Counted from the stretch's first letter, positions 6,581 through 15,273 are shown. The stretch is 64,000 bases of DNA from CAYZJD01 sp964483455 (GCA_964483455.1 CAZACK010000009.1:1-64000), one strand, 5' to 3'. The notes: generated from the sequence alone by a model not told the origin. Program-made: numbers and translations.

Positions 6581-8701
6581 ATGAAACGGATTCGATTGGA
6601 GCGCCGGGTGCATCCCGGCACAGCGTGGTTGGTCGCGCTGCTGGCCGCGGCGAGCGTACAGGCCGTCGATCTCCCGGATCTTCTCGGAATCGCGCGGCTT
6701 CAGGACTACCGGGCGCTGCGGGCCACCAGCAACAACATCGACCCGAGCAGCAACGACGACAGCAAGCGCGTGATCCCGGGAGAAACCATCGTGCTCGCCG
6801 ACCTCGCCGGTCCGGGTGTGGTCACGCACATCTGGCTGACCGTCGCCGCCAACGAGTATGCCTGGCCCCGGCTCGCCCGGTTCCGCGTTTACTACGACGG
6901 CTCGCCCTTGGCCAGCGTGGACGCGCCGCTCGGCGATTTCTTCGGGGTCGGCCACGGCCTGGAGCGCCCCCTCAATTCGCTCGTGGTGCGGAACGCCTCG
7001 AGCGGCAGGTCGCGCAATTGCTACTGGCCGATGCCGTTCCGCAAGTCCTGCCGGATCACCGTCACCAACGAAGGACGGCAGCGACTCCACGCGGTGTACT
7101 ATCACGTGGACTGGCGCAAGGTCCCCTCGCTGCCGGAAGACACGGGCTACTTCCACGCGCGATACCGCCAGTCGATTCCCGCCGAGAGCAAACCGCTCGA
7201 GCTGCTGAGCGTCGAAGGCCGCGGTCAGTACATCGGCACGGTGTTCAGCGTGATCCAGGCCGAGCCCGGCTGGTTCGGCGAAGGCGACGAGCGCATCTAC
7301 GTGGACGGCGATCCGAAGCCGGTCATCGAAGGCACCGGCTCGGAAGACTATTTCAACGATGCCTGGAGCCTGCGGGTGGCCGAAGGTCCGTATACGGGCG
7401 TGCCGGTCGCGGACGGCACTGGCGCCGGCTCGCGGATGACCGCCTATCGCTGGCACCTCGCCGACCCCATCCCGTTTGCGCGCTCCTTTCGCTTCGACAT
7501 CGAACACGCCGGCTGGACCTACCACCCGGACGGCAGGGTTCGCTCCGGCTTCCAGGAGCGTTTCGATTTGTTCAGCACGGTCGCGTTCTGGTACCAGCAG
7601 GGCATCGCAACGGGGCAGCCCGAGTTGCCCTACGGCGCCGCGCGCCTGCCGCACGGCAATGCGCGGCAGATCGAAGCCGAGAGCCTCGCCGGAGGCGTCA
7701 AGGCCGAGCGCGGCCGCGTGAGCGTCGAGAAGGAAGTCTTCTGGTCGCGGGACGTGTTGCGCTTCCAGGCGGATGGCGTTGGCTCGAAGTTTGACGTCCC
7801 ATTCGAAGTCGAGCGGGAGGGCCGCTACGAACTGCTGGCGCAAGTGGCGCTCGCTCCCGACTACGGCGTTTACGAAGTGTGGCTCGACGGAAAGCCGCTG
7901 GCGCCGGCCGCGCTGGAGCACGAGCCCGGCGCCAACCTCGGAAGCGGCACGCGGATCGAGGGCTACTACAACGAGATCTACGTGGCCGAAGATCGCGTGC
8001 TCGCCTGGCGGGAACTCGCGCGAGGCACGCACACGCTGACCTTCCGGTGCGTGAGCAGGAACCAGTCGTCGTCGGGATACGACCTCGGGCTGGACACGCT
8101 CATCCTGGCGCGCGCCGGCGAGTTGCGCGACGACAGCGGTTCGCGCGCAGCCGTGCTGCGGCGCGCGGGAGAGCGGGGACAGGCATCGGCCGGCGAGTTG
8201 CGCCAGGCGATCGCGGACCGCGACCCGGCGGCGCGCGAAGCCGCCGCCTGGGCGTTGACTCAGCAGACCGCGCTTGTTCCCGCCTCGATCCAGGCGTTGC
8301 GAACCGCGCTCGCCGATTCCGACCCGGTGGTGCGCGGCCTCGCCGCCGTCGCCCTGCGCAACTGCGGTTTGTGCGCCGAGCCCGCGCTGCCCGCGCTCAT
8401 CGAACGGCTGAAGGACGCCGATCAGAACGTGCGCATCGCCTCGGCGGACGCGATCGCGCAACTGGGAGAGAAAGCGGCGCCGGCGGTGTCCGCGCTGATC
8501 GAGGCCGCTCAGCCGGACATGCACCCGCACGTGCTGCGGAGCATTGCCGCCGCGCTCGGCGCCATCGGCCCGGCGGCGTCACCCGCCCTGCCGCTGCTCG
8601 AACGCCTCCGCGAGCACATCCGCGTCCGCTGGATCGCCCAATCGGCCATCGCCCGGATCAGGAATCAGCCGCCGCCCACGGGACCGGAACCGGCGCGGTG
8701 A
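6581..8701 (+). CDS. Secreted GH172 (DUF2961) glycoside hydrolase with C-terminal HEAT repeats
   Basis: 706 aa. A signal peptide covers residues about 14-29 (WLVALLAAASVQA). Residues about 45-370 form the DUF2961 jelly-roll core with the hallmark GTGSEDYFNDAW motif (about residues 256-267). Characterised GH172 members act on alpha-D-fructofuranose or alpha-D-arabinofuranose linkages. Residues about 380-520 look like a beta carbohydrate-binding module (FDVPFEVEREGRYELL, then GLDTLILARAG). The last 180 residues are HEAT/Armadillo-like helical repeats (ALPALIERLKDADQNVRIA and relatives). This tail is unusual for the family and probably mediates protein contacts. The ATG lies 51 bp downstream of a TATACT box that follows the octamer array. 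Confidence 0.8.
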   Translation: MKRIRLERRVHPGTAWLVALLAAASVQAVDLPDLLGIARLQDYRALRATSNNIDPSSNDDSKRVIPGETIVLADLAGPGVVTHIWLTVAANEYAWPRLARFRVYYDGSPLASVDAPLGDFFGVGHGLERPLNSLVVRNASSGRSRNCYWPMPFRKSCRITVTNEGRQRLHAVYYHVDWRKVPSLPEDTGYFHARYRQSIPAESKPLELLSVEGRGQYIGTVFSVIQAEPGWFGEGDERIYVDGDPKPVIEGTGSEDYFNDAWSLRVAEGPYTGVPVADGTGAGSRMTAYRWHLADPIPFARSFRFDIEHAGWTYHPDGRVRSGFQERFDLFSTVAFWYQQGIATGQPELPYGAARLPHGNARQIEAESLAGGVKAERGRVSVEKEVFWSRDVLRFQADGVGSKFDVPFEVEREGRYELLAQVALAPDYGVYEVWLDGKPLAPAALEHEPGANLGSGTRIEGYYNEIYVAEDRVLAWRELARGTHTLTFRCVSRNQSSSGYDLGLDTLILARAGELRDDSGSRAAVLRRAGERGQASAGELRQAIADRDPAAREAAAWALTQQTALVPASIQALRTALADSDPVVRGLAAVALRNCGLCAEPALPALIERLKDADQNVRIASADAIAQLGEKAAPAVSALIEAAQPDMHPHVLRSIAAALGAIGPAASPALPLLERLREHIRVRWIAQSAIARIRNQPPPTGPEPAR

Positions 8702-8759
8702 GGTGGTTCAGCCCGCGCGCTGATAGAGCGGCGTGGATCGCACGGAATGAGATCGCCAC

Positions 8760-9197
8760 TCATGCGCTGTGATAGGGCCGTTTCGCCCGGCTGGCGATGG
8801 ACCCGGGCAGCCGGAGAAGATCCCGGGGATTCCACGTGTACAGCGTCTTGGCTTCCGCCTTGAGCGCGCAGGAGCCGAGAAGCGCGTCGTAGATCCCGCC
8901 GCTCGCGAGGCTGCTGCGCGGCCTGTTCCGCCGTCCGAAAATACTCGTCCTCGTCGAGCGCAATGAGCGTCAGCCGGTCGCGGATGTCTTGCAGGAACAA
9001 AAGGGCGGCGTCTCCGCCGACGCGATGCTTCCCCGGCATGCTGGTGAGCGTGGCATAGACCTCGGCAAGGCTGTGGGCGGCGCAGCAGCCATTTTTCTCT
9101 TTCCGAAACGGACGAAAACATCGAGGCTCGAGGCGTGGTGCTCATGGTCGCCGTAAAACGCCGCGACCAGGACAGAGATGTCGAGCAGCGCCTTCAC
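8760..9197 (-). pseudogene. PIN-domain (VapC-like) toxin gene with two frameshifts
   Basis: Three successive frames together read as a PIN-domain ribonuclease. The N-terminal part is MKALLDISVLVAAFYGDHEH. A middle part in a second frame contains LFLQDIRDRLTLIALDEDEY, and a C-terminal part in a third frame has GGIYDALLGSCALK and AKTLYTWNPRD. The first shift lies near 9090 (run of A within the reverse of CATTTTTCT) and the second near 8910. The GTG start overlaps the stop of the upstream AbrB-type antitoxin (GTGA), the usual coupling in such modules. The gene cannot give a complete toxin unless both shifts are sequence errors. Confidence 0.75.
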
Positions 9198-9469
9198 CCC
9201 TGGCCTCCGGCATTGTAGCGGGCGCGCCGCTCCCGGATGCCGCGAAGCGTGTCGCGGGTTTGGGCTGCGGTGAGCGGCTCACCGGTGCGGAGTACCCAGA
9301 CGCCCTCTCCTTCTGCAAGGGTGGCGTCGATCGCCGGGGCTTCATCGTCACCTGCTCGCCTTCCACCAGGAGGTCGAGGGTGTCGCCGGGGCGCAAGTGC
9401 AGCTCGTCGCGAAAGGGTCTTCGGGAGGACGACTCGGCCCGCTTTGTCGAGGATCACCCGACCGCGCAT
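9194..9469 (-). pseudogene. AbrB/MazE-type antitoxin gene with two compensating frameshifts
   Basis: The frame starts MRGRVILDKAGRVVLPKTL, the swapped-hairpin DNA-binding motif of AbrB/SpoVT antitoxins. An extra T near 9416 then breaks it. The continuing family sequence (HLRPGDTLDLLVEGEQVTMKP) is in a neighbouring frame. A second shift near 9335 restores the first frame for the tail (EGVWVLRTGEPLT, then a normal end). The result would be a full-length protein with a scrambled middle of about 30 residues. It lies directly upstream of the frameshifted PIN gene. An alternative start at 9478 adds three residues. Confidence 0.72.
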
Positions 9470-9470
9470 G

Positions 9471-9492
9471 AATACCATGGTTGCATGGTATT
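9471..9492. promoter_or_regulatory. Perfect palindrome overlapping the antitoxin start
   Basis: Two 9-bp arms, AATACCATG and CATGGTATT, flank a GTTG centre immediately upstream of the AbrB-type start codon. AbrB-family antitoxins repress their own promoters by binding such palindromes, so this is the likely operator of the module. It is intact although both genes are frameshifted. Confidence 0.55.
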
Positions 9493-9565
9493 TCTATTTG
9501 GCAACTGGCATTACCCATTTCCAATGACCGGGTTTTCGGCAATGGAGGTGTTGCATGTGGACCGC

Positions 9566-9817
9566 TCAGCGGAGTGCGTCGGCACGGCCATCGTGCCGGA
9601 GAGATTCCGGATCCAGTCCTGCCAGTAAGTGCATCTTGCCGGCATAGTCGGCGACGGCCAGATCCGCAAGTCCGTCTCCGTTCAGATCGGCGGCGGCGGT
9701 CCGGAGTGGGTTTTGCCCGGCTGAAAGCTTGTTTCGAGCCCAAAAGTCCAGGTCCGCGTCGGCAATTCAGGCGGGACGCTCAAGTTGGGACCAGGTGGCG
9801 GTGATGTTCGCCGTACG
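9566..9817 (-). pseudogene. Remnant of a VCBS/FG-GAP repeat protein
   Basis: A stretch of about 80 codons without a start reads ANITATWSQLERPA, a stop (TGA at 9767-9769), then ADADLDFWARNKLSAG and AADLNGDGLADLAVADYAGK. The DLNGDGxADLAVADY part is the calcium-binding FG-GAP/VCBS repeat of secreted beta-propeller or adhesin-like proteins. It lacks a start, contains an internal stop and ends after one repeat, so it is a relic. The surrounding 9493-10139 holds nothing else I recognise. Confidence 0.55.
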
Positions 9818-10139
9818 GCCTCAGCATTTTCGCGTTGACAGCGGCGGGTCTTTGCGGCAAACCGCGGACGGGAAGACGTTTTGGGACAGCGGCAAGCAGA
9901 ATCCGAGACACCACCGCGTCGCGCCGAAGCTCTCCGACAATGAGATGGCAGCGATCATTAGAGGACCTGATGTCGCGGCCTCCGTCGCTCCGGAGCGGAA
10001 CGTCCCGGCGCGAGCAGGCCGCGACGAATCCCCGGCTGCGCACACCTTACCCCCCGGCCCCGGCGCTAGGCCGCTTGGAGCCGGAGGATCTCTCTAGCTC
10101 ATTTGCTCGTCGCTTGCCGGCCCGCTTTGCGGCGGGACC

Positions 10140-10433
10140 CTAACTCACATTCTTGACGATTTCAGCGAACTCGCTCTCGGTGAACGCCCTCATCGTGGTC
10201 GTTTTGGCATTGCCCTTCGAGGCAATCGAGAGGGCAATGGCTGCGGCGAGTTCGTCGCTCCGCCCCTCGGTCACTGCGACGATGTCGTAATCGCCCATCG
10301 TGACGTACAGCCCGAGGACCTTTCCTCCCATGGCTTCCGTGAGCTGCTTTGCGGCCTCGAACCGCGCAGGGGCGTTCTTGATATCCCTGACGCCCTGCTC
10401 GGTCCACTTGAAGAGAGTCACGTAGGTTGGCAT
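10140..10433 (-). CDS. GYD-domain protein
   Basis: 97-aa soluble protein matching the small GYD family: MPTYVTLFKWTEQGVRDIKN at the start, then GLYVTMGDYDIVAVTEG, where the G-D-Y-D signature gives the name, and SKGNAKTTTMRAF at the end. These ferredoxin-fold proteins are common in soil bacteria. Their function is unknown, though the fold suggests binding of a small molecule or dimer formation. GAGGAAGG lies about 7 nt before the ATG. It is a single gene with no operon partner. Confidence 0.85.
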   Translation of the reverse strand: MPTYVTLFKWTEQGVRDIKNAPARFEAAKQLTEAMGGKVLGLYVTMGDYDIVAVTEGRSDELAAAIALSIASKGNAKTTTMRAFTESEFAEIVKNVS

Positions 10434-10440
10434 CGGACAC

Positions 10441-10876
10441 CTTCCTCTACTGCGCGGTCAAAGGAGTTACCTAGCCGGCTTGCCCCACCGCGGGGTACCG
10501 GCCTGAAACAAAGTCTACACCCGCCGGTTGTCCATTACGGTCCGCGTCTCGTCTGTTCGATCCGCCGTCCCATCCGAACCATCCCGGAGCGCCTCGGCCG
10601 GGAGCCGGAAGGCCTTCGTCGCGCCGGCCGCTTATCGGCAGCCCTTGGCGAGCATTGAGGTGTCCGGCAAGAAATCCTCGGGGAGAGCAGCCATTTTTGA
10701 GTGTGATACGATCCAGGGCTTGTGCTCAAACACGGCATGGTCTGGATTTCGGGAGCGTTGAGTCGGCTTGGCTTCCTTGCTGACTCCGGGCTCTCGGTGG
10801 CCGGGCTTGAGCGCTCACGTATGTGTGCTCACCGATCCCGAGTTCTCAGGACGATCACCGCCCCTGGTCTCGCGCT
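10441..10876. other. Intergenic stretch without recognisable gene
   Basis: A 436-bp region between the divergently transcribed GYD and FucP-like genes. Open frames here have no family motifs or ribosome sites. It should contain the promoters of both genes, but I see no convincing -35/-10 pair. Confidence 0.45.
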
Positions 10877-12208
10877 ATGAAAGAAAACGCTGGCCCGGCT
10901 CCCTCCAGGAGCTCCCGGCTCCGATTCGCCTTCCTCATGGTGGCGATCCTTTTCTTCATCTGGGGGTTCTGCCATGCCATGCTCGACGTGCTGAACAAGC
11001 ACTTCCAGAACTTGCTTCTCCTGAGCAAGGCGCAGTCGGGTTTCATCCAGACCTCGGTGTTCGGCGCCTACTTCCTGCTGGCCTTCCCATCGGCTCTGCT
11101 GATCCGCCGCATCGGCTACCAGAAGGGCATTCTGCTCGGGCTTGTGGTGCTGGCGATCGGCGCATTCCTCTTCATTCCCGCCGGCCTCTATTTCAAGACG
11201 TACGGGGCCTTCCTCCTCGCCCTGTTCATCCTCTCGAGCGGCCTGGCCTGCATCGAGACAGCCGCCAACCCCTACGTCACCGTGCTCGGCCCCAAGGACG
11301 GCGCCGCCGGCCGCCTGTCGGTTGCCCAGGCCTTCAACTCCCTCGCCTACATCCTCGCTCCGACGGTCGGTGGCGTTCTCCTCTTCGGCAAGCGGGCCGA
11401 GGTTGGGGCCGCGGCGGATTTCGGCCCCCTGCTCGTCCCCTACGTCGTGCTCGGATGCGTGGTGTTGGTCGTGTTCGGCGTCTTCTCCGCCATCAAGCTC
11501 CCCGTAATCGAAGCTCCTGGAGCAGATGGCTCATCGAAGGAAGACCCCTCCGCCCACCAGGACCCCCTCCTCCGCCAGTCCCACTTCGTCTGGGGGACCA
11601 TCACCCAGTTCCTCTACATCGCTGCCCAGGTGGGAGTGAACGCCTTCGCGGTCAACTACATCCTGGAGAACGCCATCACGACAGACGCCACGGGCGCGAC
11701 TTTGGCGGATCCTCTGTTTGACTGGTACCGCGGCTTCACGGGCGCCGCCACGCCCGAAGCCACGGCGGCTTATGTGGTGACCATTGCCATGGTCCTGTAC
11801 GCTGCCGGGCGCTTCTCCGGTGCGGCCCTCGCCAAGGTCATCCCTTCTCACCGGATGCTCGGCATCTACGGCATCGCCAACACGGCGATCATCCTGCTCG
11901 TGATGGGCAACGTCCGCCACATGTCCTGGCGGATACTGCCCTTCTGCTGGCTCTTCATGTCGATCATGTTCCCGTTCATCTTTGCCATGAGCCTGCGCAA
12001 CCTGGGGGAGAAGACGAAACTGGCGGCCTCCTTCCAGATCATGTCCATCGTCGGCGGCGCTGTCGCCCCGCCGCTCATGGGCTGGCTGGCCGACGAATTC
12101 CACAGCATGGCCATCTGTTTCGTGCTGCCTCTCATTGGCTTCATCGTCACGAGCATCTACGGCTTCTTCTACCCACGCCTGCTGTCTAGCAGCGCCCGCG
12201 CGGCGTGA
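10877..12208 (+). CDS. FucP-like sugar:proton symporter (MFS)
   Basis: 443-aa inner-membrane permease of the FucP (fucose/galactose/glucose:H+ symporter) branch of the major facilitator superfamily. FFIWGFCHAMLDVLNKHFQ in helix 1 and ACIETAANPYVTVLG (about residues 130-145) are the family's signature segments. About twelve hydrophobic helices are visible, with a longer loop after helix 6 (residues about 215-235). The ATG start (MKENAGPAPSRSSR) is preferred because upstream in-frame codons have no homology; there is no obvious ribosome site. It may import L-fucose or another deoxy or neutral sugar. The BMC aldehyde dehydrogenase locus 1.3 kb away could degrade the resulting aldehydes, but there is no direct operon link. 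Confidence 0.85.
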   Translation: MKENAGPAPSRSSRLRFAFLMVAILFFIWGFCHAMLDVLNKHFQNLLLLSKAQSGFIQTSVFGAYFLLAFPSALLIRRIGYQKGILLGLVVLAIGAFLFIPAGLYFKTYGAFLLALFILSSGLACIETAANPYVTVLGPKDGAAGRLSVAQAFNSLAYILAPTVGGVLLFGKRAEVGAAADFGPLLVPYVVLGCVVLVVFGVFSAIKLPVIEAPGADGSSKEDPSAHQDPLLRQSHFVWGTITQFLYIAAQVGVNAFAVNYILENAITTDATGATLADPLFDWYRGFTGAATPEATAAYVVTIAMVLYAAGRFSGAALAKVIPSHRMLGIYGIANTAIILLVMGNVRHMSWRILPFCWLFMSIMFPFIFAMSLRNLGEKTKLAASFQIMSIVGGAVAPPLMGWLADEFHSMAICFVLPLIGFIVTSIYGFFYPRLLSSSARAA

Positions 12209-12436
12209 CCTGTGTGCGACCATGGCGCCGATGATCCCGGCTTCTTCCTCGCCGGCCCCGCTTCGTTCGCCGGGCGCGGATGACCGAAACCTTCCGGTTG
12301 CCGGATCAGTAGCCCTCGGACGAGGCGAACATCCTGGGAAATTCGGCAGGTGCTTTCTTCGGCCGGATCCCGCGAAAAGAAGGACGGAACACAAGAAAGA
12401 GAAACCCGCTGCGATCGGGCGCCACAGTGGATGTCT

Positions 12437-12523
12437 TGGTGCGGAGAGGGGGACTTGAACCCCCACGGGATTGCTCCCGCTAGCACCTCAAGCTAGTGCG
12501 TCTGCCAATTCCGCCACCTCCGC
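12437..12523 (-). tRNA. tRNA-Leu(GAG)
   Basis: A class II tRNA with acceptor stem GCGGAGG, a long variable arm, T-loop GTTCAAGTC and an encoded CCA end (12437-12439). The anticodon loop TTGAGGT, closed by CTAGC/GCTAG, gives anticodon GAG for CUC/CUU leucine codons. Confidence 0.95.
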
Positions 12524-12592
12524 ATGGTGAGAACTCGTGGCGTGTTGCCTGCCTGCACTCTATTGTACGCTGTCCACCGAGATGCGAGGCGG

Positions 12593-13012
12593 CTAGGGCT
12601 GCTTCTCCGCCGGCGCGGGCTTCGGAGCCCCCGGGCCCTGGCCCGACGGCGGGATCTGCTGCACGTCCACCGGCGTCGGAGCCTGCTGCGCCGGGGCCGC
12701 CGGAGCGCCGGGCGTGGCCGGAGCCTGCTGTGTCTGCGCCGGCTTGTGGCTCTCGAGCACCGTGCGCGTGCTGCCCGCGCCGCCGCGCGTCGCCAGAATC
12801 GCCAGCGTCATCGAGGTCAGCATAAACAGCACCGCCGCCACCGTCGTCGCCTTGGAAAGCACCGTCGCCGAACCCCGCGGCCCAAAAGCCGTCTGCGAGC
12901 CCATGCCGCCGAATGCGCCCGCCAGGTCGGCGGCCTTGCCGCTCTGGAGCAGCACTACCACTACCAGGAAGAAACAGACGAGAATATGGACGATCGTCAA
13001 CAGGATGATCAT
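12593..13012 (-). CDS. secG: Preprotein translocase subunit SecG
   Basis: 139-aa inner-membrane subunit of the SecYEG channel. Helix 1 (IILLTIVHILVCFFLVVVVLLQ) is followed by the conserved cytoplasmic loop with GGMGSQTAFGPRGS and helix 2 (TTVAAVLFMLTSMTLAIL). The last 60 residues form a Pro/Ala/Gln-rich tail, longer than in typical 75-110 aa SecG. It lies just upstream of tRNA-Leu, a common arrangement, and is divergent from the BMC genes. Confidence 0.95.
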   Translation of the reverse strand: MIILLTIVHILVCFFLVVVVLLQSGKAADLAGAFGGMGSQTAFGPRGSATVLSKATTVAAVLFMLTSMTLAILATRGGAGSTRTVLESHKPAQTQQAPATPGAPAAPAQQAPTPVDVQQIPPSGQGPGAPKPAPAEKQP

Positions 13013-13059
13013 TTCGAGTTGCTTTCAACGGCGGACTTCGAGATGGGCCGTACCAGCAC

Positions 13060-13065
13060 AGTATA
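13060..13065 (-). promoter_or_regulatory. -10-like TATACT for secG
   Basis: TATACT on the minus strand lies about 48 bp before the secG start codon. No clear -35 element is seen. The same hexamer occurs at the putative promoters at 6524 and 44694. Confidence 0.35.
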
Positions 13066-13138
13066 CCAGCTTGGCGCGGCGGCGTAGGGTTGTGCTACCG
13101 TGGTGGGTCTACTCAAACAGCGCTCCAGGAGGATGCAC

Positions 13139-13423
13139 ATGGAAGCCCTCGGCATGGTCGAGACGAAAGGATTGGTGGGCGCCATCGAGGCCGCCGACGC
13201 CATGGTGAAAACCGCCAACGTCGTGCTCACCGGGAAAGAATATGTCGGCGCCGGATACGTCACCGTCACCGTTCGCGGCGATGTCGGCGCGGTGAAGGCC
13301 GCCACCGACGCCGGGGCCGCCGCCGCCCGCCGCGTCGGCGAGCTCATCGCCGTCCACGTGATCCCCAACCCGCACGGCGAAGTCGAAAAGATCCTCCCGG
13401 GAGCCGAAAAAGGCAAGAAGTAG
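13139..13423 (+). CDS. Bacterial microcompartment hexameric shell protein (BMC-H)
   Basis: 94 aa, a single BMC domain of the normal length for hexamer-forming shell proteins. It begins MEALGMVETKGLVGAIEAADAM, the highly conserved first strand-helix of the family, and has ARRVGELIAVHVIPNPHGEVE near the end, also standard. AGGAGG at 13127-13132 fixes the start at 13139 (6-nt spacing). An in-frame ATG at 13133 would be too close. It is followed 41 nt later by an acylating aldehyde dehydrogenase gene on the same strand. No second hexamer, BMC-T or pentameric vertex gene is present in the window, so the shell would need partners encoded elsewhere. Confidence 0.93.
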   Translation: MEALGMVETKGLVGAIEAADAMVKTANVVLTGKEYVGAGYVTVTVRGDVGAVKAATDAGAAAARRVGELIAVHVIPNPHGEVEKILPGAEKGKK

Positions 13424-13464
13424 ACTCCGCGGTCGCTCCGCCGCTCTAGCCTCGAGTTCCTTCC

Positions 13465-15273
13465 ATGCCGCACGAACACGACCCCAAGGCGATCGAGGAA
13501 GCCAATTCCAAGGTCGAGCGCGCCTACGCCGCCTGGAAGAAATATGCCGCCTTCTCCCAGGACAAAATCGACGCCATCGTCGAGAAGATGGCCGAAGCGG
13601 GCCAGGCCAACGCGCGGCGCCTGGCGGAAATGGCCGTCGAGGAGACCTCCTACGGCAACGTCGAGGACAAGGTCGCCAAGAATCTTCTCTGTGCCGACTT
13701 CCTGAACCGCGCCATGCGCGGCATGAAGTGCGTCGGCCAGCTCCGCGAGATCCCCGAGCAGAAAGTCGTCGAGTACGGCGTTCCGCTCGGCGTGGTCGCC
13801 GCCATCGTCCCGACGACCAACCCCACCTCGACCGTCATCTACAAGGTCCTCATCTCGCTCAAGGCGGGCAACGCGATCGTCATCAGCCCGCACCCGCGGG
13901 CGGTGCGATGCACCTGCGAGACGGCGGACATCCTGTACCGCGCGGCGGTGGAAGCCGGCGCGCCGGAAGACATCATCCAGTGCCTCAACACGCCCACGCT
14001 CGAGGCGACCCAGACGCTGATGAAGCACCCGCGAACCGCGGTCATCCTCGCCACCGGCGGCCACGGCATGGTTCGCGCCGCTTACTCCAGCGGCAAGCCC
14101 GCCTTCGGCGTTGGCCCGGGCAACGTCGCCGTGTTGATCGACCGGACGGCGAACATCCCCGAGGCGGTCGAGAAAGTCGTCATCGGCAAGTCGTTCGACT
14201 ACGGCACCGTCTGCTCCAGCGAGCAGTCGATCGTGGCCGAGCAGGCCCTCCGCGCCACCATCATTTCCGAGTTGAAAGCCCGCAAGGCGTACTTCGCCAC
14301 CGACGAGCAGAGAGAGGCGCTCGGCAAGCTGCTGGTCACCCCGAACTGGACCATCAATCCGAAATGCGTCGGCCAGTCGCCGGGGAAGATCGCCGAAATG
14401 GCCGGCTTCAGCGTGCCGCCCGACACGTCGATCATCGTCGCCGAGATCCAGGGCGTCGGCAAAGAGCACCCCCTTTCGGTCGAGAAGCTGTCCCCTGTCC
14501 TCGCCCTGCTGTTTGTCAAGGACTGGAACGCCGCGCTCGACACCTGTGAGGCGATCACCCGCTTCGGCGGGCTGGGCCACACCTGCGTCATTTACTCGAA
14601 GGACGATTCCCGCATCCGCGAATTCGCCGAGCGCATGCCGGCGATGCGCGTGCTGGTGAACACCTCCGCGCCGCAGGGCTCGGTCGGGCTGACGACCAAC
14701 GTCTTCCCGTCGATGACGCTCGGCTGCGGCGCCGCCGCCGGCAACAGCACCGGAGACAACGTCGGTCCGCAGCACTTGTTCAACACCAAGAGGCTGGCTT
14801 ACGCCGTGCGAAGAGTCGAGGAGGCGCTCCAGATTCCGCAGGCGCCGGCCGTCCGGAAGCCCGCCGCGATAGACCGCGAGGCGGTCCTGGCGGTTGTCGA
14901 GGACTACCTGGCGAAGCGCGGCGTTCGGGTCGACGGCGCGCCCGCTAAGCCGGCGGCGCCGGCGCCGGTGGTGGCCGCGAGCGCCATCGCCAATGTCGCC
15001 GCCGAGGTGGTGGACCGCTTCCTTGCCTCGCGAGCGCGCCCCGCCGCGTCGCCGGCGCCGCCGCCCACCTGCTCGTGCGCGGTGACGCCGAAGCAGGAAG
15101 CGCCCAAGCCGCCCGCGCCGGAAATCGCCATCGTCGACTTCGTCTGCGAGGACGATGTTCGCACCGCCATCCGGCAGTCGAAGAAGATCTACATCGGACC
15201 CAAGACGATCGTCACCCCGTCCGCGCGCGACCTGGCCGCCGCCGGCGACATCCTGGTGCAGGCGCAACGCTGA
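13465..15273 (+). CDS. CoA-acylating aldehyde dehydrogenase of a microcompartment, with C-terminal extension
   Basis: 602 aa, longer than typical PduP/EutE enzymes (about 460-470 aa). Residues 1-460 form the aldehyde dehydrogenase core with catalytic Cys in YGTVCSSEQS (about residue 249), the cofactor-site segment TGGHGMVRAAY and the late GCGAAAGNSTGDN loop. The family oxidises aldehydes such as propionaldehyde, acetaldehyde or lactaldehyde to acyl-CoA inside the BMC lumen. The extension has two short amphipathic helices (DREAVLAVVEDYLAKRG near 470-486 and AIANVAAEVVDRFLAS near 505-520) in Ala/Pro linkers. These resemble encapsulation peptides that dock enzymes to the shell. A final 50-residue module contains KIYIGPKTIVTPSARDL, like a segment seen in EutT-type BMC proteins. 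It overlaps the next gene (TGATG). Confidence 0.88.
   Translation: MPHEHDPKAIEEANSKVERAYAAWKKYAAFSQDKIDAIVEKMAEAGQANARRLAEMAVEETSYGNVEDKVAKNLLCADFLNRAMRGMKCVGQLREIPEQKVVEYGVPLGVVAAIVPTTNPTSTVIYKVLISLKAGNAIVISPHPRAVRCTCETADILYRAAVEAGAPEDIIQCLNTPTLEATQTLMKHPRTAVILATGGHGMVRAAYSSGKPAFGVGPGNVAVLIDRTANIPEAVEKVVIGKSFDYGTVCSSEQSIVAEQALRATIISELKARKAYFATDEQREALGKLLVTPNWTINPKCVGQSPGKIAEMAGFSVPPDTSIIVAEIQGVGKEHPLSVEKLSPVLALLFVKDWNAALDTCEAITRFGGLGHTCVIYSKDDSRIREFAERMPAMRVLVNTSAPQGSVGLTTNVFPSMTLGCGAAAGNSTGDNVGPQHLFNTKRLAYAVRRVEEALQIPQAPAVRKPAAIDREAVLAVVEDYLAKRGVRVDGAPAKPAAPAPVVAASAIANVAAEVVDRFLASRARPAASPAPPPTCSCAVTPKQEAPKPPAPEIAIVDFVCEDDVRTAIRQSKKIYIGPKTIVTPSARDLAAAGDILVQAQR

Noticed and set aside
6410..8530. 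A 706-codon minus-strand frame opposite the GH172 gene
   Set aside because: Antisense shadow; it also runs through the octamer array, where an 8-bp repeat cannot keep a coding pattern.
9729..10097. A 122-codon plus-strand frame in the AbrB to GYD gap
   Set aside because: No ribosome site or family motif, and it crosses the VCBS relic on the other strand.
12524..12592. Small RNA between tRNA-Leu and secG
   Set aside because: Only 69 bp with no hairpin plus T-run or conserved motif visible.
13009..15267. A 752-codon minus-strand frame opposite the BMC aldehyde dehydrogenase
   Set aside because: Asp/Arg/Gly-rich shadow of the real gene, with no motif or ribosome site.
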